Shown here one piece after another: positions 26,711 through 35,018 of a DNA stretch of 64,000 bases. Location of the stretch: the NCBI GenBank assembly GCA_036496585.1, contig DASXLB010000042.1, positions 220,025 through 284,024 of the forward strand. Direction: 5' to 3'. The position numbers were made by a program, and so were the translations under genes. Under the pieces are notes generated by a model, which searched no databases, had not been told where the DNA came from, and saw nothing but the letters and a program-made list of their open reading frames with translations. The first letter of the stretch is position 1. The number at the start of each line of letters is the position of its first letter. The DNA is from Vicinamibacterales bacterium. GTDB taxonomy: Bacteria; Acidobacteriota; Vicinamibacteria; Vicinamibacterales; 2-12-FULL-66-21.

Positions 26711-27361
26711 CTAAGTCTTGGGGACCGCGAGACCGATCTGACAGGCGACACCCGTGCCGCCCAGACCGCAGTAGCCGTCGGGGTTCTTCGACAGGTACTG
26801 CTGGTGGTAGTCCTCGGCGTAGTAGAACTCCGGAGCGGGCAGGATCTCGGTGGTGATCTTGCCGTGACGGGCCTGGCTCAGCGCGCGCTGATACTCGTCG
26901 CGCGAGCGCTCGGCGGCGGCGCGCTGCTCGTCGTCGAAGTAGTAGACGCCGGATCGATATTGGGTGCCGACGTCGTTCCCCTGCCGCATCCCCTCGGTCG
27001 GATCGTGGCTCTCCCAGAACGTCTTGAGCAGCGCGTCGTACGACACCTTCGCGGGGTCGAACACGACCAACACGACTTCGTTGTGTCCGGTGTGGCCCGT
27101 GCACACCTCGCGATAGGTCGGGTTCGGCGTGTACCCCGCCGCATAGCCGACAGCGGTGGTGTAGACGCCCGGCACCTGCCAGAATTTTTTCTCCGCCCCC
27201 CAGAAGCAGCCGAGACCGAACATCGCCTTCTGCAGGTGCGGCGGAAACGGCCCTTGGAGCGGCGCGCCCTGCAGCACGTGATGCGCAGCCGGCACCGGCA
27301 TCCTCTCGGCGCGTCCCTTGAGCGCATCCTCCGGCTTCGGCATCGTGGCCTTGTTGAACAT
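26711..27361 (-). CDS. msrA: Peptide methionine (S)-sulfoxide reductase MsrA
   Basis: A 216-residue enzyme that reduces the S-epimer of methionine sulfoxide in proteins. The active site is GCFWGAE with Cys52. The family segments [19 protein letters not shown] and [10 protein letters not shown] are intact. A second Cys pair near the C-terminus ([11 protein letters not shown]) can act as resolving cysteines. There is no signal peptide. A GGAG-containing purine stretch precedes the ATG. MsrB lies 2.3 kb away in the same direction, with a zinc-ribbon gene and an SPFH gene between. Confidence 0.95.
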   Translation of the reverse strand: MFNKATMPKPEDALKGRAERMPVPAAHHVLQGAPLQGPFPPHLQKAMFGLGCFWGAEKKFWQVPGVYTTAVGYAAGYTPNPTYREVCTGHTGHNEVVLVVFDPAKVSYDALLKTFWESHDPTEGMRQGNDVGTQYRSGVYYFDDEQRAAAERSRDEYQRALSQARHGKITTEILPAPEFYYAEDYHQQYLSKNPDGYCGLGGTGVACQIGLAVPKT

Positions 27362-27380
27362 GGTTTCTTCTCCGGCGCCG

Positions 27381-28478
27381 CTAGTGACGCCCCCCCTGCG
27401 ACAGCAGGAGGATCATCACGAAAATGATAATCCCGATGATCAGGAAGAACACCTTCCAGAAGCTCTTCGGGTACTCGCCGGCCATGCGGCCGGTCGAGCC
27501 GTTGACCAGCAGATGGAACACTTTGGCGCCGTAGGTGTAGGTGAGCAGCCACAGCGGCACCAGGATGTGCTTGAAGGTGCGGCCCGAAAACGTGGGCTCG
27601 ATCGTCAGGCCGCGGTGCGTGTCTCCGGGAATCTGCGCCGCGCACAACGCCATCAGCTTCACGCGCATCTGGTCTTCCGACGCCTTCGCCGCGTCCAGCA
27701 GCACCACCTGGTAGTGCTCGACGACGAAACCGGAGAGGAACGACGTGTCGTAGGCGACCAGCTCGTTCGTCGGAAACGGCTCGACCTGCTTGAGCAGCGC
27801 GCGCGAGACGCCCTGCGTCCCGGGCACCGGCTCATCGTCGAAGAAGTGCTCGACCGAGCCCGATGCCGGCTCCCAGCGCGTTTGCTGGACCTGGCGGGTC
27901 TGCTGGTTTCCCTTGTCGTCGCGGTAGGTTTCCTGGGTGTAGTAGTAGTAGCCGGCTTCGGCCGTCCACGGGCACACCACCTGCGCGTCGAAGGTCCAGT
28001 AGGGGATGTAGACGCCCTTGACGGTGTCGACGAGGGCGCGCGTCTTCAGCGAGCCCGGCGCCAGCCACTTGCTCTGGTACCAGCGCCGGATCTGCTCGCG
28101 GACGGCCGATTCGGCGACGCGGAACGGCAGCAGGCTCTGCGGCCGGATCGGGGCCTTGATTTCCTCGTAGTCGACCAGCTCCGGGGAGCCACAGAATTCA
28201 CAGCGCTGCCCGACGCGCGTTGGATCGAAGACCGAGACGGCCTTACAGCTGCGGCACTGGACGGTGCGCTTCTCGGTGAGCCAGCCGCGCTGGTCGTCCG
28301 GCATCTCGCGGAGCGCCTTGACCAGATCGAGCTCCTCGATCTTGCCGGTGGCGGCGTCGATCGCGTACGGCGACTCGGTCCCGCAGAACGGGCAGACGAG
28401 CTTCTGCTTGCCGGGATTCCACTCCGCCTGCGCGCCGCAGGCCGGACACGGGTGCTTGTCGAGCGCTTCTACAGCCAT
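27381..28478 (-). CDS. Zinc-ribbon membrane protein of unknown function
   Basis: A 365-residue protein with an N-terminal pair of zinc ribbons: CPAC...CPFC at about residues 11-33 and CRSC...CEFC at about residues 75-97. A central domain with Y-Y-Y-Y and V-Y-I-P-Y-W-T-F motifs follows, and one membrane segment lies at the C-terminus ([17 protein letters not shown]), so it is tail-anchored. This resembles bacterial proteins encoded beside SPFH 'virion core' (YdjI-like) proteins, and an SPFH gene is indeed 85 bases upstream. An ATG further upstream lies inside the inverted-repeat spacer and is rejected. Role unknown; membrane stress or membrane-domain organisation is plausible. Confidence 0.7.
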   Translation of the reverse strand: MAVEALDKHPCPACGAQAEWNPGKQKLVCPFCGTESPYAIDAATGKIEELDLVKALREMPDDQRGWLTEKRTVQCRSCKAVSVFDPTRVGQRCEFCGSPELVDYEEIKAPIRPQSLLPFRVAESAVREQIRRWYQSKWLAPGSLKTRALVDTVKGVYIPYWTFDAQVVCPWTAEAGYYYYTQETYRDDKGNQQTRQVQQTRWEPASGSVEHFFDDEPVPGTQGVSRALLKQVEPFPTNELVAYDTSFLSGFVVEHYQVVLLDAAKASEDQMRVKLMALCAAQIPGDTHRGLTIEPTFSGRTFKHILVPLWLLTYTYGAKVFHLLVNGSTGRMAGEYPKSFWKVFFLIIGIIIFVMILLLSQGGRH

Positions 28479-28494
28479 CGCGAACTTGGAGATG

Positions 28495-28560
28495 TGGAAG
28501 TGTGGAGATGTGGGAATGTGGAAATGTGAGATTTCCACATCTCACATTCCGACACTTCCA
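28495..28560. repeat. Nested inverted repeat made of ATGTGGA-like units
   Basis: The intergenic spacer is AT-rich against its surroundings and built from repeated ATGTGGA/ATGTGAG units. The outer arms TGGAAGTGT (28495-28503) and ACACTTCCA (28552-28560) match perfectly. The inner arms ATGTGAGAT (28524-28532) and ATCTCACAT (28539-28547) also match, with a six-base loop. It lies between the SPFH gene stop and the start of the zinc-ribbon gene on the same transcript. It may be a processing or partial-termination hairpin, or one copy of a dispersed repeat. Confidence 0.6.
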
Positions 28561-28562
28561 AA

Positions 28563-29636
28563 TCACTTGCCCAGGTATTCGTCGATCGCCGAGCGCTTGA
28601 TGCGCCAGGTCGTACCGATTTTCTTGCCGGTGAGCTCTCCCGAATCGAGCACGGCCTGCACGTCGGGCTCGCCGACGCCAAGCAGTTTCGCGGCATCGGC
28701 GACCGAGAGCAGCTCGGGGGCGCCCACCGCAGGCGCTCCGCCTTCGCCGGTGACGGCGCTGCCTGGCTTCGGCGCGGGTGCCTGAGAGGTCATCCCCTGG
28801 TCGATCATCTGCTTGGCCATCGCCAGGCCGACTGCCATCTCGGTGGCGGCACTGCCGGCGCCGCCGCCGCCCTTCTCCATGCCCTGCGCCATCTGGAACT
28901 TTACGAAGTCGTTGAGGTTGCCGATGGCGCCCATGCTCGAGCGCTTGTCGATCGCCTGCTCCACTTCCGGCGGCACCGACACGTTCTCGAGGATGAAGCT
29001 CGCCATCTCGATGCCGTACTTGGCGCTGATCACGGGGTTGATCAGCGGCATCAGCGCCTCGCCCAGCTCGGTGTAGCGGCTGGCCACGTCGAAGACCGGC
29101 ACCTTCGCGGTCGCCAGCGCGTCGGTGAACACCGAGACGATGCGCGAGCGCATGGTGTCGGAGAACTCGTCGAGCCGGAAGTTCTGATCCGAGCCGGCGA
29201 CTTCCTTGAGGAATTTCTTCGGATCGACGATGTGGAAATCGAACGTGCCGAAGGCGCGGACGCGGACGATGCCGAGGTCCGCGTCGCGCAGCATGATCGG
29301 GTTGGACGTGCCCCACTTGTTGCCGGTGAAGAGCCGCGTCGTCACGTAGTAGACGTCGGCCTTGAACGGCGAGTTGAAGCCGTATTTCCACGACTGCAAC
29401 TTCGTGAGGATCGGTATGTTGTCGGTCGTCAGCGTGTGCTTGCCGGGACCGAACGTGTCGCCGAATTCGCCAAGGTAGACGAACTGCACGACCTGCGACT
29501 CGCGGACGATCAGCTGCGCGCCGTTCTTGATCGCCTTGTCGTCGTCGGGGAACCGGAACGAGAGCGTGTCGCGCGAATCATCTGTCCACTCGATGACATC
29601 GATGAATTCGCCCTTGATGAAGTCCATCAATCCCAT
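28563..29636 (-). CDS. SPFH-domain (YdjI-like) protein with C-terminal excisionase-type HTH
   Basis: A 357-residue protein. Residues 1-250 form an SPFH/Band-7 domain of the YdjI type (start MGLMDFIKGEFIDVIEW, then the SPFH core around VVQFVYLGEFGDTFGPGKH and RVRAFGTFDFHI). A Gly/Ala/Pro-rich linker follows. The last 50 residues (LLSVADAAKLLGVGEPDVQA... AIDEYLGK) are a MerR/excisionase-type helix-turn-helix (HTH_17). SPFH proteins scaffold membrane microdomains or oligomeric rings; a DNA-binding-like tail is unusual, though in such families it can serve as a peptide- or protein-binding module. It is transcribed with the zinc-ribbon gene. Confidence 0.78.
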   Translation of the reverse strand: MGLMDFIKGEFIDVIEWTDDSRDTLSFRFPDDDKAIKNGAQLIVRESQVVQFVYLGEFGDTFGPGKHTLTTDNIPILTKLQSWKYGFNSPFKADVYYVTTRLFTGNKWGTSNPIMLRDADLGIVRVRAFGTFDFHIVDPKKFLKEVAGSDQNFRLDEFSDTMRSRIVSVFTDALATAKVPVFDVASRYTELGEALMPLINPVISAKYGIEMASFILENVSVPPEVEQAIDKRSSMGAIGNLNDFVKFQMAQGMEKGGGGAGSAATEMAVGLAMAKQMIDQGMTSQAPAPKPGSAVTGEGGAPAVGAPELLSVADAAKLLGVGEPDVQAVLDSGELTGKKIGTTWRIKRSAIDEYLGK

Positions 29637-29681
29637 AGTGGGGCCATTCTACCAGCCCTGCCGGGCCGTGACGCGGCCGCC

Positions 29682-30077
29682 CTACTTGGGAACGAAATTC
29701 AGGACCGCGCCGTTGATGCAATAGCGCTGGCCAGTCGGGGGCGGCCCGTCGGGGAAGACGTGGCCCAGGTGGCCGCCGCATTGCGAGCAATGCACCTCGG
29801 TGCGCGTCATGCCGTGGCGACCATCGACGGTGGTGCCAATCGAGCCGGGCGTCGGCTCACCGAAACTCGGCCAGCCGGTGCCGGAATTGAACTTCGTTTC
29901 GTTGGTGAAGAGTTCCTGTCCGCAGCCGGCGCACGAGAAGGTGCCGGCGCGCTTCTCGGTGTTGAGAGCGCAGCTGCCGGCGCGCTCGGTCGCGTGCTGC
30001 CGCAGGATCTGGTATTGCTCTGGCGTCAGGGTGCGGCGCCACTCGTCATCGGTCTTCTGGACGGGGAAATCGGCCAT
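29682..30077 (-). CDS. msrB: Peptide methionine (R)-sulfoxide reductase MsrB
   Basis: A 131-residue enzyme that reduces the R-epimer of methionine sulfoxide. The catalytic Cys is in RYCINGAVLNF (C120), and two zinc-binding CxxC pairs are present (CAGC and CSQC). The family segment SGTGWPSF is intact. No signal peptide. The ATG at 30077 was chosen because the domain begins directly after it. It lies four bases after the AsmA-like gene on the same strand. Confidence 0.95.
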   Translation of the reverse strand: MADFPVQKTDDEWRRTLTPEQYQILRQHATERAGSCALNTEKRAGTFSCAGCGQELFTNETKFNSGTGWPSFGEPTPGSIGTTVDGRHGMTRTEVHCSQCGGHLGHVFPDGPPPTGQRYCINGAVLNFVPK

Positions 30078-30081
30078 CCGC

Positions 30082-31620
30082 CTATTTGAGCACCTTCCCC
30101 CACTGCACGCCAAACTTCGGGGCGTCGCGGGGGCCGGTGATCGTGATCGGGACGACGGCGCCGTGGCCGTCCTTGCGGAAGATGGGGTCGAAGGGCTTGA
30201 GGAAGAAACCCTTGATGCCGCCGCCCATGGCTTTCGACACGGGCGCGTCGATCGCCAGCGTACCGTCGAAAGCGAGCTGCTCGTTGCGCAGCCCATAGCC
30301 GCCGACCAGTTGCACGTCGGCGCCCGGCACGCCGAAGCGCAGCGCCTCGAAATGGATGTGGCCGTCGCGCATCGTGAACTGGCCGCGCATGTCGGAGGCG
30401 ATCGGTCCGATCGCCTCTCCGTCTTTTTTTCCCTGAGCGTGGCGGCTGAGCGCGGCGATCTGGGTCTTGACGTCGGGATCGGTGAACCGCGCCTCCTCGA
30501 GAGCGAAGCGGCCCGCAAGCTGAAGACGGTCGACCACTTTCTTCGCGCCAGGCGGCAGCGTCATCGACGCATGCAGACCGATGCGCGCCAGCATCACCGG
30601 CTTCTTGGCGTGAACCGCCAGCTGCAGGAGATCCTCGAGACGCCCCTCGCGGACGATCATGGCGATCGTCACCGTCCGTCCCTTCACGTGCGGCACGGAC
30701 GTGACTTCACCGGAGGCCTCGATCGGCGTTTTCCCCAGCATCGCGTCGATCTTGCGGAGATAGGTGTTGCCGTTCGTGCCGTCGACAACGGTATGGAAGG
30801 TCGTGTCGAGCGGCACCGACTCGCCACCGATGTCGAGATGGAAGTCGGGGGTCGATGTCTTTCCCTGGACGTCGATGCGCTCCAGGATGCCGGCGAAGCT
30901 GCCCGTTGACGACAGGATGCCGCCGATGCCGTCGATCGTCCCGAGATCGGCGTGGTTGAAGCTGTAGTGGCCGCTGACCGGTGTCAGGCCCGAACTGCCG
31001 TTCACCCACGGCCCAAACGATCCCTTGGTGGCGATCTCTCCCTGCGGAATCGGGTTGCTGAGCGTCGCCGTGAAGGGCATCGAGCGGTTGAAGCCGACGT
31101 CATCAAGAGCGAGATCGTGAATGGCCCAGATCCTCGGCTCCTTGTCCGGGTCGTGCGGCTGGATGATGAGCTGCGCGTCGCGCGCGGAGACGTGATCGAT
31201 GATCACCGGGCCGCTGATCGCCTTCGCCGCCTCGCCGCCCGCCTCCTTGTCATGGCCGGTGCGGGGCGGAATCGTGATGCGCAGCCCCTCGAGATCCACG
31301 GACGTGAAACGCCGCTGGCGGTGCAGCATGCCGAGCAGGCCGCCGGCGACCTCGAAGTGTCGCACCTCGATGAACGGCGAGGGATTCTGCTGGTTCTTCA
31401 GCCGCAGCTTCAGGCCATCGCCGTGGATCCGGAGCTGCGGGAACGTGCGCACCTCGAAGCTGGCCAGCTCGACGTCGGCGTCGAGATGGTCGTTGAGTGT
31501 CTGGACGAGCGCCTTGCGCAGCGTCGGGGTCCGCGACACCGCCAGGGTGACCACAAAAAGGGCCACGATCGCGGCGACGACGATGCCGATGATCCACCTG
31601 ATGAGTTTGAGATACCGCAT
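30082..31620 (-). CDS. AsmA-family envelope protein
   Basis: A 512-residue protein with one N-terminal membrane anchor (LIRWIIGIVVAAIVALFVVTLAV) and a long periplasmic beta-rich domain. The early segment LNDHLDADVELASFEVRTFPQLRIHGDGLKL and the C-terminal repeat-like strands resemble AsmA/YhdP proteins, which are implicated in lipid transport and outer-membrane maintenance. The C-terminus (GPRDAPKFGVQWGKVLK) matches the usual AsmA ending. It is upstream of msrB with a four-base gap, suggesting cotranscription. Confidence 0.75.
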   Translation of the reverse strand: MRYLKLIRWIIGIVVAAIVALFVVTLAVSRTPTLRKALVQTLNDHLDADVELASFEVRTFPQLRIHGDGLKLRLKNQQNPSPFIEVRHFEVAGGLLGMLHRQRRFTSVDLEGLRITIPPRTGHDKEAGGEAAKAISGPVIIDHVSARDAQLIIQPHDPDKEPRIWAIHDLALDDVGFNRSMPFTATLSNPIPQGEIATKGSFGPWVNGSSGLTPVSGHYSFNHADLGTIDGIGGILSSTGSFAGILERIDVQGKTSTPDFHLDIGGESVPLDTTFHTVVDGTNGNTYLRKIDAMLGKTPIEASGEVTSVPHVKGRTVTIAMIVREGRLEDLLQLAVHAKKPVMLARIGLHASMTLPPGAKKVVDRLQLAGRFALEEARFTDPDVKTQIAALSRHAQGKKDGEAIGPIASDMRGQFTMRDGHIHFEALRFGVPGADVQLVGGYGLRNEQLAFDGTLAIDAPVSKAMGGGIKGFFLKPFDPIFRKDGHGAVVPITITGPRDAPKFGVQWGKVLK

Positions 31621-31732
31621 GGGCCTTGCTTATCCGCGCCGATCATTGCAACTCGCGCGCCATGGATCAGCTGCGGCGCGGCGACGTTGCCGCCGTGGGC
31701 GCACGCGACGGTCGACGGCCGGCTCCGCGCCA

Positions 31733-33031
31733 TCAGCGCGGCAGGTCGACCGCGATCTGCTTCCAGCGTCCCTGGTGAAAGCGCGCCGCCGAGAGCACGC
31801 AACGCGTGAAATGCCCGATCACGATCGCCAGCCAGATGCTCGTCGCATCGAGACGTCCGGTGGCCTGCAGGTAGAAGCACATGCCTAGCGGCACCGCAAT
31901 CTGCGCCACCAGCGTGATGAAGAGCGGACTCCGCGTGTCGCCGGTGCCCTGGAGCCCGCCGGTATAGGTGAGCGCAACGGTGATGAAGAGGCCCGACACG
32001 CTCAGGTAGCGAAGCAATTGCGTGCCAAGCGCGACGACCGTGGGGTCGTGCAGGCCGAAGAGCGCCAGCAGGCGCGCCGAGAACAGCAGGAACACGGCGC
32101 CGATCGTCCCGGCAATCGCCAGCCCGAACAGGGCCGCCACCTGCACTGCCTTGGCGCTGCGATCCGGGCGACGGGCGCCGAGATTCTGGCCGGCGATCGC
32201 TGCCGCCGCTCCCATCAGTCCGACCGACGTCCACGTGATGAACGCGAACAGCTCTGTATAGCAGACGGCGTAGGCGGCCTGCGCTGCCGTGCTTTGCGGC
32301 AGCGATCCGATGAACCGCAGCAGCAGGACGCCGGCGACATTCATCGCCACGCCCTGCACGCCGGCCGGCAGCCCGAAGCGGAAGAGCGATCGGATGATCT
32401 CCCAGTCCGGCCGCTTGGGCACGCCGGCGATGCTGACCACGACGCGGCCGGTCGCCATCATCCAGATGCCGGCGCCCGAGGCGAGCGCCGAGGCGATCGA
32501 CGTGCCCAGCGCCGCCCCCTGCACGCCGAACGCGGGGATGGGGCCGAACCCGCGAATGAGGACCATGTTCAGCGCCACGTTCAGGCCGACGATCCACATG
32601 CCGATGCGCATGCCCGTGCGCGCGTCGCCGGCGGCCCGCAGCGCGCCCGCCACCATGAAATACAGCAGCTGCCCGATGCTGCACACGAACATCGTCCGCA
32701 GATACGGCAGCGCGTCGGCGCTCACCTCGTCGGAGGCGCGCACCAGATGCAGCAGGCGCGGCGACGCGATCCAGCCAAGCGGTCCGAGCACGCAGACGCC
32801 AAGCACGACGGCGGTGAGAAACGCCTGGTAGACGACGCGGTTGACCTTGTCGTAGTCGTCCGCTCCCGCGAACCGCGCCACCAGAACTCCCATCCCGGTG
32901 AACAGCGAGGAGATGAAGACGACAACGACGAGAAAGATCTGCCAGCCGACGCCGATCGCCGCATTGCCGGCAAAACCGACGTAGTGCCCGACCATCACGT
33001 GATCGACGATCCCCTGGAGGCCGCCGATCAT
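31733..33031 (-). CDS. MATE-family multidrug/cation efflux transporter (start uncertain)
   Basis: A polytopic transporter of about 432 residues from the first ATG, with about twelve hydrophobic segments and MATE-type features: DHVMVGHYVG, VARFAGADD, GALRAAGDARTGM, AAAAIAGQNLGARRPD and GGLQGTGDTRSPL. It would export drugs or metabolites against a cation gradient. The first ATG lies inside the expected first helix. The same frame continues upstream for about 40 residues up to a TAG at 33155 and encodes a typical MATE N-terminus (SIVEGPIASAVWRLAWPTV) but has no ATG, GTG or TTG. The true start may be a rare codon, or a frameshift or sequence error may be present. Confidence 0.85.
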   Translation of the reverse strand: MIGGLQGIVDHVMVGHYVGFAGNAAIGVGWQIFLVVVVFISSLFTGMGVLVARFAGADDYDKVNRVVYQAFLTAVVLGVCVLGPLGWIASPRLLHLVRASDEVSADALPYLRTMFVCSIGQLLYFMVAGALRAAGDARTGMRIGMWIVGLNVALNMVLIRGFGPIPAFGVQGAALGTSIASALASGAGIWMMATGRVVVSIAGVPKRPDWEIIRSLFRFGLPAGVQGVAMNVAGVLLLRFIGSLPQSTAAQAAYAVCYTELFAFITWTSVGLMGAAAAIAGQNLGARRPDRSAKAVQVAALFGLAIAGTIGAVFLLFSARLLALFGLHDPTVVALGTQLLRYLSVSGLFITVALTYTGGLQGTGDTRSPLFITLVAQIAVPLGMCFYLQATGRLDATSIWLAIVIGHFTRCVLSAARFHQGRWKQIAVDLPR

Positions 33032-33171
33032 GTTCTGGATGACGGTCGGCCACGCCAGCCGCCAGACGGCGGAGGCGATCGGCCCTTCGACGATGGAACG
33101 ATCGAACTTGCGTGACGGCGCGGACCGGGTGGCGGGCGGCTGGATGGCGAAATTCTATCGCGATCGCCTGG

Positions 33172-34032
33172 CTAGCGCGCCGCAAACGTGTCGCACGCGT
33201 TGGGATCGCCGCTGTCGAATCCGCGCTTGAACCAGGTGACCCGCTGCTCGGAGGTGCCGTGGGTGAACTTTTCCGGCATCACACGGCCCGAGCCGAGCCG
33301 CTGCAGACGATCGTCGCCGATCGAGGCGGCCGCGCGCAGCGCCTGTTCGGCGTCGCCCGGATCGAGCTCGACTTTGCCTTGCGCCGCCCTTCCGTTCGCC
33401 GACGCGGCATGTCCCCACACTCCCGCGTAACAGTCGGCCTGGAGCTCGAGCTTCACCGACAGCGCATTGACGCTCGACGGATCGGCGCGCTGTTCCTGCC
33501 GCACCCGCGCTTCGGTTCCGGTCAGGTTCTGGATGTGATGCCCGATCTCATGTGCGAGCACGTAGGCCTCCGCGAACGTGCCCGGCGCGCCGAACCGCTG
33601 CGCCAGCTCGTCGAAGAACGAGAGATCGAGGTAGACCTTCCGATCGCTGGGACAGTAGAACGGACCAGTCGCCGTCTGGGCGAAGCCGCACGCCGACTGC
33701 AGGCTGTCGCGGAACAGCACCACTTTGGTCTCCTGGTAGCGTTCGCCGAGCAGGTCGCGCCACACCTGCTGTGTGTCACGGGCCACCGCGTCGACCATGT
33801 CGACGGTCCGCTCCTCTGCCGGCGAGGCGGTCGTGCCGCCGGAGGTGCCTACCGCCGGCGTGTTCGAAGACGGGCCGCCGCCCAGCAACGAGAAGAAGTT
33901 CACCCCGGTGAACATGCTCAACAAGGCGACGATGATGACGCCGCCGATGCCGAGCGGCATCATGCCGAACCCGCCGCCCGAGGAGCCCCGCATGTCTTCG
34001 ATGTCGCTTCGATCTCCCCGCGTCCAGCGCAT
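33172..34032 (-). CDS. YpfJ-type neutral zinc metallopeptidase
   Basis: A 286-residue membrane-anchored protein: a basic N-terminal stretch with MRWTRGDRSDIEDMRG, one membrane segment (IGGVIIVALLSMFTGVNFF), a low-complexity Gly/Ser/Thr linker and a peptidase domain with H-E-I-G-H-H-I-Q. The family features YCPSDRKVYLDLSFF and ELQADCYAGVWGH are present. The cellular substrate of this family is unknown. It ends just upstream of the MATE gene, which may be translated from the same message. Confidence 0.87.
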   Translation of the reverse strand: MRWTRGDRSDIEDMRGSSGGGFGMMPLGIGGVIIVALLSMFTGVNFFSLLGGGPSSNTPAVGTSGGTTASPAEERTVDMVDAVARDTQQVWRDLLGERYQETKVVLFRDSLQSACGFAQTATGPFYCPSDRKVYLDLSFFDELAQRFGAPGTFAEAYVLAHEIGHHIQNLTGTEARVRQEQRADPSSVNALSVKLELQADCYAGVWGHAASANGRAAQGKVELDPGDAEQALRAAASIGDDRLQRLGSGRVMPEKFTHGTSEQRVTWFKRGFDSGDPNACDTFAAR

Positions 34033-34085
34033 GGAACCTCCTCCGGCCGACCGCGCTGCAGGGCGCGTGCCAGCCCCGGTCTGCG

Positions 34086-35012
34086 TCAACTCGTCGATTT
34101 GATCACCCGCTTCACGCCGCCGTGCGCGAGCACGACCGCCGGCTGTCGCTGGATCGCCTCGTAGTAGCGCCGTGAAAACGTGTCCCCGCTTTCCGACGGG
34201 ACCAGCAGCCGGTCGATCTGGTCCATGAGGGCCCGTGCGTCGGCATCGGTGGCTGGCGGCTCGGCTGTGAGCTCGTCGATCCGGACGATCGACTCTGAGA
34301 TCTGGTGCAGCCACGCAAACCAGGGATCGCTGATCACCAGCTGCAGGAGCGCGCCCGGCCCCGCGACGCGGCCGCGGTCCATCTCGTACTGGGTGCGCGC
34401 GTCGTCGAGCAGCGCCTTGTGCAGCGTGAGCAAGCTGGTGCGCACCTCGCCCAACCGCTTCTTGAGGTCGACGTTCAGAGGCGGAGCGGCGGCGGTCGGC
34501 AGCAGGACGGTTTGCGGCCGGCGCATCTCCTCGAGCAAGGCGTCGACATCGAGGCGCCGGGTGAACATCTCGAGCGTGCCGTCAGACAGTCGAGGCCAAT
34601 CGGCGCGGGGACGATCCCGATAGAGCTCGACGCCGTTGCCGTCGGCGTCGCGCAGATAGAGCGCCTCGCTGACGCCGTGATCCGACGCCCCGTCGAGCGG
34701 GATGCCAGCCTCGATCACCCGCTGCAGGGCCTTACCGAGCGACGCGCGATCGGGATAGCGGATCGCGACGTGATAGAGGCCGGTCGATCCGGGCGGGGGC
34801 GGCGAGCCGTCGCGGCTTTCCCAGGTGTTGAGGCCGATGTGATGATGATAGCCGCCGGCGCTGAGAAACGCCGCCTGCGTGCCAATCCGCTCCATCAGCT
34901 CGAACCCGAGCACGTCCCGATAAAAGACCAGCGCCCGCTCGAGATCGGCGACCTTCAGATGGACGTGGCCGATGTCCACGCGCGGGTCGATCGGGTCTGC
35001 CATGCCGTCCAT
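34086..35012 (-). CDS. VOC-family (glyoxalase/extradiol dioxygenase-like) protein fused to an extra C-terminal domain
   Basis: A 308-residue protein. Residues 1-150 are a VOC metal-binding domain: first ligand His in VDIGHVHLKV, a G-Y-H-H-H-I-G-L-N segment, a second His in GLYHVAIRYPD, and a Glu ligand in GNGVELYRDRP. After a linker, residues 185-308 form an all-helical domain (LLTLHKALLDDARTQYE... ISDPWFAWLHQISESIVRIDE). It resembles short stand-alone proteins of unknown function I have seen in other bacteria, but I cannot name a family. The whole chain is one uninterrupted frame. A second ATG at 35003 is equally possible as a start. The substrate is unknown. Confidence 0.7.
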   Translation of the reverse strand: MDGMADPIDPRVDIGHVHLKVADLERALVFYRDVLGFELMERIGTQAAFLSAGGYHHHIGLNTWESRDGSPPPPGSTGLYHVAIRYPDRASLGKALQRVIEAGIPLDGASDHGVSEALYLRDADGNGVELYRDRPRADWPRLSDGTLEMFTRRLDVDALLEEMRRPQTVLLPTAAAPPLNVDLKKRLGEVRTSLLTLHKALLDDARTQYEMDRGRVAGPGALLQLVISDPWFAWLHQISESIVRIDELTAEPPATDADARALMDQIDRLLVPSESGDTFSRRYYEAIQRQPAVVLAHGGVKRVIKSTS

Positions 35013-35018
35013 GATGGC

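Noticed and set aside
28479-28538. Extra N-terminal 20 residues for the zinc-ribbon protein
   Set aside because: The extension would be coded by the inverted-repeat spacer and is low-complexity (MEISHFHIPTSPHFHIS), while the protein proper begins at the next ATG with the zinc ribbon.
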